64,000 bases of DNA. It comes from Phycisphaerales bacterium. GTDB lineage: Bacteria; Planctomycetota; Phycisphaerae; Phycisphaerales; UBA1924. Shown here piece after piece: positions 40,836 through 49,900 of the stretch. A program made the position numbers and the translations under genes. The notes beneath the pieces were generated by a model. That model did not search any database. It had not been told where the DNA came from and saw only the letters and a program-made list of their open reading frames with translations. The stretch covers positions 62,001-126,000 of the forward strand of contig JANQQR010000002.1 in NCBI GenBank assembly GCA_028289195.1, in the 5' to 3' direction. The stretch's first letter is position 1; every line of letters starts with the position of its first letter.

Positions 40836-43640
40836 CTAGAGCGTCCTCTTGACCTCGATCTGCCTGTAGCACTCGAGAACGTCGCCTTCCTTGATGTCGT
40901 CGTACCCGACGATCTTCATGCCGCACTCCTGGCCGGAGCGCACATCCTTGGCGTCGTCCTTGAACCGCTTGAGCTGCTCGAGCACGCGATCGTTCTCGAT
41001 GACGATGTCGTCGCGGGTGACGCGGATGAGGGCGTTCCGCTCGATCGTGCCGTCGGTGACGTAGCAGCCGGCGACGGCCCCGACCTTGGAAATCTTGAAC
41101 ACCTTTCGCACCTCGGCGTGGCCCAGGACCTCCTGGCGGAGCTCCGGCGCCAGCAGGCCTTCGGCGGCCTGCTTCATGTCGTCCACGACGTCGTAGATCA
41201 CCTGGTAGTTCCGGATCTCGACGTTCTTCGCCTCGGCCAGCTTCCGGGCCGACCCGGCGGCGATGACGTTGAAGCCGATGATGACCGCGCCCGATGCCGC
41301 CGCGAGCGTGATATCCGAGTCGGTGATGCCGCCCGCCGCTGCGTGCAGCACGCGGACCTTCACCTCGTCGTTGGCGATCTTCTCGACCTCGTTCTTGATG
41401 ACATCGACCGAGCCCTGCACGTCCGCCTTGAGGACCAGCAGGAGTTCCTGGAGGTCGCCAGCCTGCATCTGGGCGAACATCGAGTCGAGCGTGACCTTGG
41501 GCTGCGCCAGCGCACGCTCGCGTTCGGCCTGCTCGACGTGCTCCGCCGCCTCCTGGGCCTTCTTGAGGCTGTCGACGATGAAGAACTTGTCGCCCGCGTC
41601 CGGGAGCTGGTCGAGTCCGCTGATCGTCACCGGCGTGGACGGCGTGGCGCTCTTGATCCGCTTGGCGCGATCGTTTGTGATGTCGCGCACGCGTCCGTAC
41701 GCGCGCCCCGCGACCACGATGTTCCCGACCTCGAGTTCGCCCTCCTGCACCAGCAGGTTGGCCGTCGCGCCGCGTCCCTCGACGTGGCGTGCTTCGAACA
41801 CAACTCCGCGGGCCGCGCCGCCGAAATCGGCCTTGAGATCGAGCAGCTCCGCCTGATAGTCGAGGGTCTCCAGCAGTTCCGGGATGCCCTCGCCCGTGAT
41901 CGCGCTCGTGCGCACGACGTCGGTCGATCCGCCCCATTCCGTCGGGTTCAGCTCCTGCTCGGCGAGCTGGCCGAGCACGAGCTGGATCTGCTCGTCGGTC
42001 AGGCCCGGCGTGTCGATCTTGTTCAGGGCGACGACCACGGGGACGCCGGCGGCCTTGGCGTGGTTGATCGACTCAAGAGTCTGGGGCATGACGCCTTCGG
42101 GTGCCGCGATGACCAGCACGACGATGTCGGTCATGTTCGCGCCACGCGAGCGCATCTCGCTGAATGCCTGGTGGCCCGGCGTGTCGAGGAAACAGACTTC
42201 CTTCGAATCCTCGCCGAGGGAAACCGGGACGCGGAACGCGCTGGTCGCCTGCGTGATGCCGCCCGCCTCGCCGGCGGCAACGTTGGCGTTGCGGATCTTG
42301 TCGAGGAGCGAGGTCTTGCCGTGGTCGACGTGGCCGAGGATGGTGACGACAGGTGCGCGCTTCTGTTCGTCCACCGTCTCGCGGCCCTCGAACTGCAGCT
42401 CGACCTGCTCGGCGGCGGTCTTCTGCTCTTCGACTTCGAGCTCAATGTCGTACTCGAGCATGATCTCCTGCGCCTTCTCGGCTTCGATCGCCGAGTTGAC
42501 GCTGGCCATGATGCCCTGCATGAAGAGCTTCTTGACGATCTCGGCGGCTTTCACGCCCGTCGCCGCCGAGAGGTCCTTGATCGAGAGCGGCGTCGTGACC
42601 TTCACCGTGCCGCCGGTCTGGGCCGGGGTGGCGGCACGGATGCTCTGCCCCTTGCCCTTCATCTTCTGGTCGCGTCGGCGCTGGCGAAGGAAGCCCTCGG
42701 ACCGATTCAGCCGGGCTTCGCGCTCGATCAGGTCCTGCTGACGCCAGCTCCCGCTGCCGCCGCCACCGCTGCCCGGACGCCCGCCGCCGCGACGATCGCC
42801 ACGCCCGCCACCAGGAGCGCCCTGGGGGGCGCCGCGGCGCTTGTTGCGCCTGGCATTCCCGCCGCGGGAGTCGTCCTCCATGGGTGCGGGGCCGCCCGCG
42901 CCCGCGCCGCCGCGCGGGCGCCGATTCGTCGGCATCGATGGCTCGCCGGCTCCCGCGGGCCGCCTCGAGCGGGGCACATCGACGACATCCGGCGCTTCCA
43001 CACGCACAACCTTGGGGCCCAGCAGTTTCGCCGGCTTCTTCTCGACGTCCTCGATCGTCGGGCCCGCGGGCTTCACGACCTCCGGGCGCGTCGGAACGTT
43101 CATGGTCGGCGGAGCGGCCGGCGACGCGGCGGCGGGTTCGGCAACAGCTGTTCCCTGGTCGGATGGGTCGGCGTCATCCGGCGCGCTTCCCGTCTCGTTC
43201 GCCTCGGCATCGGCGGCTAGCGCCGGGGCCTTCTTGATCCGCGACGGCTTCTTGCTTTCTGTCTCCTCTTCCCGCCCGGCTGCCGCGGGAGGAACGACGG
43301 GCGCCGCCGGCGCGGGAGGCTCGGCCACCGCGGTCGCTGTCTCGGTCTCGGTCACCTGGTCGTCCGCACGCTTGGCGCTGGCCTTCGACGCCTTGGCGCG
43401 GGCCTTCTTCTTTGGAGCGGCACGGACCTTCTCGATGTCGACCTTCTCCGCGGTCTCGACGGCTGTGGCGCTGCCGTCCGCCTCGGAGCTGAACCACTCG
43501 CGGATCGTCGCCTCCAGGCCGGCGGAGACGCTCGACATGTGATTCTGGATGTTCGGAATGTCCTCGGCCTGGCACTTCTCGACGATGGCCTTGGACTTCA
43601 CCGAAAGCTCTTTTGCAAGTTCGAATACGCGCTTGGCCAA
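40836..43640 (-). CDS. infB: Translation initiation factor IF-2
   Basis: GTPase that places initiator tRNA on the 30S subunit and promotes subunit joining. The 934-residue protein starts with the IF2 N-terminal helix motif [19 protein letters not shown] long Ala/Pro/Glu region and an RGG-rich stretch (about 235-300) follow. The G domain has [12 protein letters not shown] near 435, DTPGHQAFS and NKID, and the C-terminal domains include [16 protein letters not shown]-like sequence. Start is TTG at 43640 with GGAGTGA six bases upstream; no in-frame ATG or GTG lies nearby. The 125 bases to nusA contain two GC hairpins without U-tracts. Confidence 0.96.
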   Translation of the reverse strand: MAKRVFELAKELSVKSKAIVEKCQAEDIPNIQNHMSSVSAGLEATIREWFSSEADGSATAVETAEKVDIEKVRAAPKKKARAKASKASAKRADDQVTETETATAVAEPPAPAAPVVPPAAAGREEETESKKPSRIKKAPALAADAEANETGSAPDDADPSDQGTAVAEPAAASPAAPPTMNVPTRPEVVKPAGPTIEDVEKKPAKLLGPKVVRVEAPDVVDVPRSRRPAGAGEPSMPTNRRPRGGAGAGGPAPMEDDSRGGNARRNKRRGAPQGAPGGGRGDRRGGGRPGSGGGGSGSWRQQDLIEREARLNRSEGFLRQRRRDQKMKGKGQSIRAATPAQTGGTVKVTTPLSIKDLSAATGVKAAEIVKKLFMQGIMASVNSAIEAEKAQEIMLEYDIELEVEEQKTAAEQVELQFEGRETVDEQKRAPVVTILGHVDHGKTSLLDKIRNANVAAGEAGGITQATSAFRVPVSLGEDSKEVCFLDTPGHQAFSEMRSRGANMTDIVVLVIAAPEGVMPQTLESINHAKAAGVPVVVALNKIDTPGLTDEQIQLVLGQLAEQELNPTEWGGSTDVVRTSAITGEGIPELLETLDYQAELLDLKADFGGAARGVVFEARHVEGRGATANLLVQEGELEVGNIVVAGRAYGRVRDITNDRAKRIKSATPSTPVTISGLDQLPDAGDKFFIVDSLKKAQEAAEHVEQAERERALAQPKVTLDSMFAQMQAGDLQELLLVLKADVQGSVDVIKNEVEKIANDEVKVRVLHAAAGGITDSDITLAAASGAVIIGFNVIAAGSARKLAEAKNVEIRNYQVIYDVVDDMKQAAEGLLAPELRQEVLGHAEVRKVFKISKVGAVAGCYVTDGTIERNALIRVTRDDIVIENDRVLEQLKRFKDDAKDVRSGQECGMKIVGYDDIKEGDVLECYRQIEVKRTL

Positions 43641-43765
43641 GTGTCACTCCGACTCGTTGCCGCGGGAGGCCCGCTCTCTCGGCGGGCTGTTTCAATCTCA
43701 GACCGGCCGACCGGTCACCAACTTCTTCCGAATCGCCTGTCCTCGCGTGCGCGAGGGCGGGGCGA

Positions 43766-45298
43766 TCACTCCTTCGGGAGCTTCTCGATCGCTTCTTCCA
43801 CCGCACCTTCGGTGATCGCCTGTCCTTCGTCCGCGTCGACGTCGCTGGCCGCCAGGGCATCGCCCGTCGCGGCCTCGCCGGGGTCGTATCCCGCGTCGGC
43901 GTCGTGCTCGTGGCCCGGGGCCGGCACGTCTTCGGTGTCCTCGTTCCCGCCGAGGATCGCCGCGGCCCGCGCGTCGTCTTCGGCGGTGATCCGCATGTCG
44001 CGGCCCTCGTCGCCGGACGCGTCGAAGTCCGGGGCGATGGATTCTTCGCCGTCCGATTCGCCCAGGAGGAGTCGGCGCGCGGCCTCTTCTTCTTCCGCCC
44101 GCTTGCGCTCGGCCTCTTCCTTTTCCTTGGCTTGCTGCTCGGCGACTTCCTTGGCGCGAGCCGCCGCGGATTCGACCATCTGGGCAGCGATCTCCGGTTC
44201 GATCTCGAGCTCCTGCTCGAGCAGTTCCGGCCCGACTTCCTCGACGTCGAACACGCTGATCATGCCGAGCGCCGCGAGGCGGTCGAGCTTCTCTTCGGAG
44301 ACGCCTTCGATCGCTCGGAAAGTCTCGGCCATGATCTCCAGGCCCTTGTGGAACTCATCCGGCGTGAGGATGTCGATGTCCCAGCCCGTCAGGCGCGCCG
44401 CGAGACGCACGTTCTGGCCGCGCTTGCCGATCGCCAGCGACAGCTGGGTCTCGTCGACGACGACCGTGGCCCGCCCGAGCTCGAAGCACAGCGAGATCTC
44501 GACGACCTCGGCCGGCTTCAGGGCGTTCTGGATCAGGATCTGGCTGGACTCGTTCCAGCGGACGATGTCGATCTTCTCGCCGTTCAGCTCGTCGACGATG
44601 TTCTTGATGCGGCTGCCCCGCACGCCGACGCACGCGCCGACAGCGTCGACCTTGGAGTCGATCGAGCTGACCGCCAGCTTCGTGCGATAGCCGGCCTCGC
44701 GGGCCATCGCTTTGATCTCGATGACGCGCTCGGCCACCTCGGGCACCTCAACCTCGAACAGGCGCCGGATGAAGTCGGGGTGGCTTCTGGAAAGCACGAT
44801 CTTGACCTGGTTCCCGACGTCGCGAACATCCAGGATGAGGCAGCGGATGCGGTCGCCGGGATGGAACTGCTCCCCGGGGATCTGCTCGGATCGGGGCATG
44901 AACGCCTCGGCCCGGTCGATCGTGCACACCAGGGCGCCGCCCTCGTATCGCTGGGCGGTGCCCGTCGTGATCTCGCCGACCCGCTTCGAGAAGATCTCGT
45001 ACAGGCTCTGGCGCTCGTCCTCACGGAACTTCTGGATCATCACCTGCTTGAACGTCTGGGCAGCGATCCGGCCGAACGCCTCGGGGGGCATGTCCAGCGG
45101 CTCGCCGTGACGCAGCAGCACCATCTCGCCTGTCATGCGATCCACGGTGCAGGTGAACTCTTCGGCGTCGAGCGTGTTGAAGTGCTTCCGCGCGGCCGAG
45201 ACCATCGCGGATTCGAGATCGGTGATCAGCAGTTCGCGGTCGACGTTCCGATCGCGGGCGATCGAGTCGATGATCCGCAGCATCTCCTGGGTGTTCAT
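43766..45298 (-). CDS. nusA: Transcription termination/antitermination factor NusA
   Basis: RNA polymerase-associated factor controlling pausing and termination. The 510-residue protein has the N-terminal domain with DLESAMVSAARKHF, an S1 domain (near 135-200), and two KH domains with VGACVGVRGSRIKNIV and SLAIGKRGQNVRLAARLTGW. After about residue 360 comes a helical stretch with an HhH-like LAALGMISVFDVEEVGP. A very acidic coiled tail of about 130 residues ends the protein, unlike the short end of Firmicute NusA. ATG at 45298. rimP is absent from its usual place upstream; a long leader precedes the gene. Confidence 0.96.
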   Translation of the reverse strand: MNTQEMLRIIDSIARDRNVDRELLITDLESAMVSAARKHFNTLDAEEFTCTVDRMTGEMVLLRHGEPLDMPPEAFGRIAAQTFKQVMIQKFREDERQSLYEIFSKRVGEITTGTAQRYEGGALVCTIDRAEAFMPRSEQIPGEQFHPGDRIRCLILDVRDVGNQVKIVLSRSHPDFIRRLFEVEVPEVAERVIEIKAMAREAGYRTKLAVSSIDSKVDAVGACVGVRGSRIKNIVDELNGEKIDIVRWNESSQILIQNALKPAEVVEISLCFELGRATVVVDETQLSLAIGKRGQNVRLAARLTGWDIDILTPDEFHKGLEIMAETFRAIEGVSEEKLDRLAALGMISVFDVEEVGPELLEQELEIEPEIAAQMVESAAARAKEVAEQQAKEKEEAERKRAEEEEAARRLLLGESDGEESIAPDFDASGDEGRDMRITAEDDARAAAILGGNEDTEDVPAPGHEHDADAGYDPGEAATGDALAASDVDADEGQAITEGAVEEAIEKLPKE

Positions 45299-45698
45299 TT
45301 GCTGGCCTTTGTCTGTGCTCGTGGGTTGGGTTGTCGGGTTGTTTGAATGTCGGGTTATCTGCTAGCGGGCCAAGCCGCCGGAATGCTCTGAGGGGTCGCT
45401 CGGATCTCTGCTCGAACGCCTGTCAAAAACACAACGGACCGAAACGCTGCGAAGCGCTCCCGGTCCGTCTCCTCCCGATCGAGCCCCACGCGAGCAGCGG
45501 GGGGGCGATCGGCACCGCGTTGGCAGCCACGATCAGGTCATCGCCCGCCTCCGGGGGAAGGGGCGACGCGACCGTGCGCTGGCCGGCGAGCCAGGCTTTG
45601 GCCCGGCTCAGCACGCATGGAGACGACTCGGGTGCTTCACGACAAATCCTCTTGAGGCGCGGCGCCCGACGCGGGCGGCCTTGCCAACATTTTCCGAA
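45299..45698 (-). promoter_or_regulatory. Long 5' leader upstream of nusA
   Basis: About 400 bases separate the predicted transcript start from nusA. No rimP, tRNA or other gene typical of this place is seen. A minus-strand frame stays open from 45818 to 45423, but it begins antisense to the STAS gene, lacks a credible start, and ends inside the U-tract of the hairpin, so I do not call it coding. A CA-rich stretch with repeated AACCCGACA-like units occupies 45305-45345 just before the nusA start. Confidence 0.5.
45425..45468 (-). terminator. Intrinsic terminator-like hairpin inside the nusA leader
   Basis: On the minus strand an outer 8-bp stem ACGGACCG/CGGTCCGT encloses an inner AGCG-TTCG-CGCT-type hairpin and is followed by TGTGTTTTTG. 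It sits about 127 bases upstream of nusA and some 230 bases downstream of the predicted promoter. It could be an attenuator, or the end of a separate small transcript. Confidence 0.65.
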
Positions 45699-45704
45699 CG
45701 GGAC

Positions 45705-45734
45705 AGTGTATCCGGGCCTACTCCGCCCCGTCAA
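45705..45734 (-). promoter_or_regulatory. Candidate sigma70 promoter of the nusA-infB operon
   Basis: On the minus strand TTGACG (45734-45729) and TACACT (45710-45705) are separated by 18 bases. It lies beyond the start of the divergent STAS gene and would drive the nusA leader. Confidence 0.55.
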
Positions 45735-45796
45735 TGCAGCTTCCCGCCGGCCCGCGACCGTTTGACGCCGCGGGACCCCCCGAGGATGCTCCCGGC

Positions 45797-46162
45797 GTGA
45801 CCGATCTGGAGCATTCATTCGAGGGCAGCGACGGCCAGGTGCTGGTGGTCCGCCTCCCGGGAGAGATCGATCACTCTACCGCCGAGACCATCACCGGCGA
45901 GTTCTCCCGGCTCCTCCCCGATCGAACCGACGCTGCAGCCGTGCTCGATTTCTCCGAGGTGGACCTGGTTTCGTCGATCGGGATCACCGCCCTGCTCCAG
46001 GTCCGTGAGCGGTGCCTGGACGCGGGTGTGCCGCTCGCCCTCGCCGGCGTGCCCGCCAAGCTGACGGAGTTCTTCGCGATGCTGCGCCTGGACTCGAAGT
46101 TCCAGTTCGAGCCCGACGTGGCCGGCGCGATGGCGTGGGCTCTCGCCAGGGCGGGGGCATAA
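45797..46162 (+). CDS. STAS-domain anti-sigma factor antagonist
   Basis: A 121-residue single-domain STAS protein of the SpoIIAA/RsbV kind. VVRLPGEIDHSTAETI is the first strand-helix unit and LDFSEVDLVSSIGITALLQV carries the usual phosphorylatable Ser (near 58). In partner switching, the dephosphorylated form binds an anti-sigma kinase and frees a sigma factor or other target. GTG at 45797 with GAGG 11 bases upstream is preferred; an ATG at 45734 would add 21 Pro-rich residues over the opposing promoter. A SpoIIE-type phosphatase lies 6 kb away, but no RsbW-like kinase is in the window. Confidence 0.88.
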   Translation: MTDLEHSFEGSDGQVLVVRLPGEIDHSTAETITGEFSRLLPDRTDAAAVLDFSEVDLVSSIGITALLQVRERCLDAGVPLALAGVPAKLTEFFAMLRLDSKFQFEPDVAGAMAWALARAGA

Positions 46163-46182
46163 CCAAACGCCCGCCGAGGGGT

Positions 46183-47208
46183 TTAGTGGTCCCGGTGACC
46201 GCCGGCCGAACCGGCGGGGCCGGCGATCTTCAGCGCGCACTGCCCGCGGTGCTGGCCCGGGTTGGCCTCGAATTTCGCTTCGCCGTCGAAGCACAGCATG
46301 ACCGGGGAAGAGGCCGGCGTGTCGGTCGCGATGAGGTCTCCCTCGGCGAGATCGAGAAGGTCGCGGAGGGTGATGGTGGTCTTGGCGAGCACTCCCGCCA
46401 CCTCGAGGGTCGCGTTCGAAAGGCGCTTGGTGATCTGGTCGCTGAACTCGGGAGCGCCGCTCAGGCGTCCCATCCGGAACCAACTCTGTGCTGCGAGGTC
46501 GTCCATGATGGGCTCGATCACGTTGTAGGGAATGCACAGATTCGCGGTCCCCGCGCGGGACGACATCTTCAATTCCAGGCCGATCACGATCACGACTTCG
46601 TTGGGAGGCACGATCTGCACGAGGTGCGGGTTCGATTCGCACTCGGCCAGGCGGAAGTCCAGATCGCGGATGCCGTGCCACGCTTCCTTGAGAGCATCGA
46701 TCGCGCGATCGGTGATCTTCCGGATCAGGCGCATCTCGATCATGGTCAGCGCCCGCTGGGGGATGAACAACTCCTGGTTCGTCCCGCCGAGGAGGCGGTC
46801 GATGATCGGGTAAATGATCAGCGGGCTGATCTCGAGACAGATCTTGCCCTCCAGGGGTTCGGCCGTCAGGAGGTTGAAGCTCGTCGGGTTCGGGAGCGAT
46901 GCGATGAACTCGGAGTAGGTCATCTGGTCGCACGTCGCGACTTTCACTTCGACGATCGTCCGGAGGAACCCCGAGAGTGCCGCGCCGAAGTTCCGCCCGA
47001 ACCCCTCGTGGAGGGTCTCAAGCGCCCGCATCTGGTCCTTGCTCACCCTCTCGGGGCGCTTGAAGTCGTACGGGCGCACCTCGACCTGGTCCCACTCCTT
47101 GCGGAAGCGGCTGAAGATCTGAAGGTGCTCCGGTCCCTGCTCGACCTCGCCGGAATCCACCGCGCTGAGGAGGGCGTCGACTTCGGATTGATCGAGGACG
47201 TCTGTCAT
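46183..47208 (-). CDS. fliM: Flagellar motor switch protein FliM
   Basis: Rotor C-ring protein that binds phospho-CheY. The 341-residue protein has the N-terminal CheY-binding motif LDQSEVDALLSAV (6-18), a CheC-like middle domain with HEGFGRNFGAALSGFLR, LEGKICLEISPLIIYPIIDR, and LLGGTNQELF, and a C-terminal SpoA domain (about 265-330) with LRDLLDLAEGDLI. The tail ends GGHRDH. ATG at 47208. No fliN, fliL or other flagellar gene adjoins it, whereas fliM normally sits in a flagellar operon. It converges on the STAS gene with 20 bases between. Confidence 0.95.
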   Translation of the reverse strand: MTDVLDQSEVDALLSAVDSGEVEQGPEHLQIFSRFRKEWDQVEVRPYDFKRPERVSKDQMRALETLHEGFGRNFGAALSGFLRTIVEVKVATCDQMTYSEFIASLPNPTSFNLLTAEPLEGKICLEISPLIIYPIIDRLLGGTNQELFIPQRALTMIEMRLIRKITDRAIDALKEAWHGIRDLDFRLAECESNPHLVQIVPPNEVVIVIGLELKMSSRAGTANLCIPYNVIEPIMDDLAAQSWFRMGRLSGAPEFSDQITKRLSNATLEVAGVLAKTTITLRDLLDLAEGDLIATDTPASSPVMLCFDGEAKFEANPGQHRGQCALKIAGPAGSAGGHRDH

Positions 47209-47408
47209 GATGGGCGGCGGTCGGATGCGACAGCCCGACGGGCTATAACCCGGATCGGTCCCGCGGGCCCACCCGCTTGAGCCTGCGAGCGAGTCCGATG
47301 GTGCCGATCTGGGCCGTGGGCCGCATCCCTGCGCCTCCGGCCTGGAACAATCCTGGCGTGGGCAGGATTAGACTCACCTGCACCACCGGACCCACGAAGC
47401 ACGAGCCC

Positions 47409-49481
47409 ATGAAACACCTCACGATCCTGATTGCGTCCTTTCTCGCTCTGGCGCTCGGCGCTCCCGCGGGCGCCCAGAAGAGCAAGGGGTTCGAGAACCC
47501 CTTCGCCTCGCCCGTCCCCGTTGAGACGGTCGTGGTGAGCGCCAAGATCGACAAGCCCGCCCTGGCCCCCAGCGATCAGGCTGTCATCGCCGTCGTCCTG
47601 GACTTCGCTCCCACCTGGCACGCCTGGCCGGCGGCCCCGAGGACCGATGCGTCGGGCGAGCCCATCGAAGAAGACGTTCTCGCGCCGGAACTCGCGGACT
47701 TCGCGGTGCGCACCGAGATCTCACTCCTCGATCCTCCGGAGTGGATCCGGGCGATCGGCGAGACGCAGTACCCCGAGGTCAAGCTGGCGCCGGTCCCGGA
47801 CATCCTCAACGGCGGGACCGTCGACGCGCCGGTGTACAAGGACCGTGCGATCGCGTTCATCCCCGTGCAGCTCGCCGACGACGTTCCGGCAGGTGGCCAG
47901 TCGTTGACCGTCCTCGTGTCGTATCAGGCGTGCGACGACACGACCTGCCAGCAGCCCCAGATGGTCGAGCGGTCGGTCGACATCCGGCTTGTCGAATCTC
48001 TCGACGAAGCGGCGGCGGAAAACGCTGGCAACGATCCCGGCCCCGATTTCGCCGAATTCGATGTCCGCGCGTTCGCGACCCTTGCTCCTCCCGCCGCCGA
48101 GTCCGATTCCGATGAGGGTTTGGCCACACCCGTTCCGGGCTCCTCCTCCGGCGGCGTCGCGACGGCGCGCCCGTCGTTCTTCGGCGTCGAGATCCCTGAA
48201 TTCACCGGCCCCACCGGGCTGCTCCTGGCGGCACTGTTTTCGATGATCGGCGGGTTCATCCTCAATCTCACGCCGTGCGTCCTGCCCGTGATCCCCATCA
48301 AGGTCATGACGATCAGCCAGCACGCCGGATCTCCCGGGCGCAGCCTGGTGCTCGGGCTCTGGATGGCCGCGGGTGTGATCGCGTTCTGGGTCGGCATCGG
48401 CCTGCCGGTGGCGTTCATCAGCTCGTTCGCCGACCCGTCGATGCTCTTCGGCATCTGGTGGGTCACGCTGGGAATCGGCGTGCTGATCGGCGTGATGGGC
48501 ATCGGGATCATGGGGCTGTTCACGATCAATCTGCCGCAATCGGTCTACATGGTGAACCCGAAAGCCGACTCGGCCGGCGGGTCGTTCATGTTCGGGGTCA
48601 TGACCGCGGTGCTCGGGCTTCCCTGCTTCGGGTTCGTAGCCGGAGCTCTTTTGGCGGGCAGCGCGACCATGCCGGTGGGCATGATCCTCACGATCTTCGC
48701 CGGTCTCGGGGTTGGCATGGCTGCTCCGTATCTCGTGTTGGCCGCAAAGCCGTCGCTCGTCGAGAAGATCCCGCGCACCGGCCCGGCCAGCGACCTCGTC
48801 AAGCAGGTGATGGGGCTGCTGCTGCTCGCCGCCGCGGCGTTCTTCATCGGCTCGGGGCTCGTGGCGCTCGTCGCCGACCAGCCCTGGATGGGCAAGCAGA
48901 TCCACTGGTGGGCGGTTGCGGTGTTCGCGTCGATCGCTGGGCTGTGGCTGCTCGTGCGGACGTTCCAGATCACGTCGAAGCCGGTTGCGCGGGTCGCCTT
49001 CTCGCTCGTCTCCCTTGTGGTCGCGGGTGTCGCCGTGGCCTACGCCTGGGACAGCACCGAAGCGGCCAAGGCCAACTACCAGGAGATCGCAGCGAATCAG
49101 CAGCTCATCGCCGCAGGCGGGCCGATCAGCACGCGCGCGTGGCTCCCGTACGACGACCGGCTGCTTCAGCGGGCCCGCGACGAGGGCAAGACCGTCGTCA
49201 TCGACTTCACCGCCGACTGGTGCCTGAACTGCAAGGCGCTGAAGGCGACGGTGCTGGAGCGCCAGCCGGTCAAGGACCAACTCCTGGCCGACGACACCGT
49301 GGCGCTCACCGCCGACCTCACCTCGCAGCGGGCACCCGGGTGGGACAAGCTCCGAAACCTGGGACAGACCGGGATCCCGCTCCTGGTCATCTACGGGCCC
49401 GCGCTGGACGACCCCTGGCGGGCCAATGCCTACACACCGGATCAGGTGATGGAGGCGATCTCTGCCGCCCGTGGCGGCTAG
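47409..49481 (+). CDS. dsbD: Thiol:disulfide interchange protein DsbD
   Basis: Carries reducing power from cytoplasmic thioredoxin across the inner membrane to periplasmic proteins and cytochrome c maturation. The 690-residue protein has a signal peptide (1-22), an N-terminal immunoglobulin-like domain ending in YQACDDTTCQQP (paired Cys), eight membrane segments (about 255-540) with NLTPCVLPVIPIK and VLGLPCFGF holding the transmembrane Cys pair, and a C-terminal thioredoxin domain with DWCLNCK near 604. ATG at 47409 gives the signal peptide. It stands alone before tRNA-Gly. Confidence 0.95.
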   Translation: MKHLTILIASFLALALGAPAGAQKSKGFENPFASPVPVETVVVSAKIDKPALAPSDQAVIAVVLDFAPTWHAWPAAPRTDASGEPIEEDVLAPELADFAVRTEISLLDPPEWIRAIGETQYPEVKLAPVPDILNGGTVDAPVYKDRAIAFIPVQLADDVPAGGQSLTVLVSYQACDDTTCQQPQMVERSVDIRLVESLDEAAAENAGNDPGPDFAEFDVRAFATLAPPAAESDSDEGLATPVPGSSSGGVATARPSFFGVEIPEFTGPTGLLLAALFSMIGGFILNLTPCVLPVIPIKVMTISQHAGSPGRSLVLGLWMAAGVIAFWVGIGLPVAFISSFADPSMLFGIWWVTLGIGVLIGVMGIGIMGLFTINLPQSVYMVNPKADSAGGSFMFGVMTAVLGLPCFGFVAGALLAGSATMPVGMILTIFAGLGVGMAAPYLVLAAKPSLVEKIPRTGPASDLVKQVMGLLLLAAAAFFIGSGLVALVADQPWMGKQIHWWAVAVFASIAGLWLLVRTFQITSKPVARVAFSLVSLVVAGVAVAYAWDSTEAAKANYQEIAANQQLIAAGGPISTRAWLPYDDRLLQRARDEGKTVVIDFTADWCLNCKALKATVLERQPVKDQLLADDTVALTADLTSQRAPGWDKLRNLGQTGIPLLVIYGPALDDPWRANAYTPDQVMEAISAARGG

Positions 49482-49527
49482 GCGGGTGGTATCGGACCCA
49501 GTATCAGAGTCGCGAGCACCGATTCGA

Positions 49528-49556
49528 TTGACACCGGCCCGAGGTCGATCTATTTT
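49528..49556 (+). promoter_or_regulatory. Promoter of tRNA-Gly
   Basis: TTGACA (49528-49533, perfect) and TATTTT (49551-49556) separated by 17 bases, ending 36 bases before the tRNA. One of the clearest sigma70-type promoters in the window. Confidence 0.75.
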
Positions 49557-49592
49557 TCACGGCTCGCCGGGTATCTCCGGCGACAGACCCTC

Positions 49593-49664
49593 GCGGGTGT
49601 AGCTCAGTGGTAGAGCGTCACGTTGCCAACGTGAATGTCGACGGTTCGAATCCGTTCACCCGCT
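49593..49664 (+). tRNA. tRNA-Gly (anticodon GCC)
   Basis: A 72-base cloverleaf with acceptor GCGGGTG/CACCCGC and discriminator T. The D arm is GCTC-AGTGGTA-GAGC. The anticodon stem TCACG/CGTGA encloses TTGCCAA, giving GCC. The T arm is GACGG-TTCGAAT-CCGTT, with a U:G-type closing pair allowed. No CCA is encoded. It has its own promoter and terminator. Confidence 0.97.
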
Positions 49665-49670
49665 TTCGAG

Positions 49671-49716
49671 AAAGCCTTCCAAAGCCCCGCATATCAGGGC
49701 CTTGGGAGGCTTTTTC
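49671..49716 (+). terminator. Intrinsic terminator after tRNA-Gly
   Basis: AAAGCCTTCCAA pairs with TTGGGAGGCTTT (12 bp with one wobble), with an inner GCCC/GGGC, and is followed by TTTTTC. It starts seven bases after the tRNA. Confidence 0.9.
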
Positions 49717-49900
49717 GTTCGCCTTCGCTCAAACGCCCGGTCCGTGAGCCGCCTCGAGAAGAGCGGGTTCGTCCAGATGAGTGGGGGACGACCGGCGGGG
49801 TGGATGGGCGGCTTGCGGACGGCATCGGGCATTCCCGCGAAATCGTGGCATGGGGTTCTCGAACACCTTCACGGGTTCCTCGATCCGAAAGGCCCAATCC

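Noticed and set aside
40470-43220. A 916-codon open frame antisense to infB
   Set aside because: Same cause: absence of stops opposite a high-GC gene. The translation is low-complexity with no recognisable domain, and IF-2 on the other strand is unambiguous.
45423-45818. Minus-strand ORF in the nusA leader with an RnpA-like stretch (RLKRICREA)
   Set aside because: The similarity covers only nine residues, the rest of RnpA is missing, there is no credible start, and the frame ends in the terminator U-tract. It was also considered as YlxR, whose motifs are absent.
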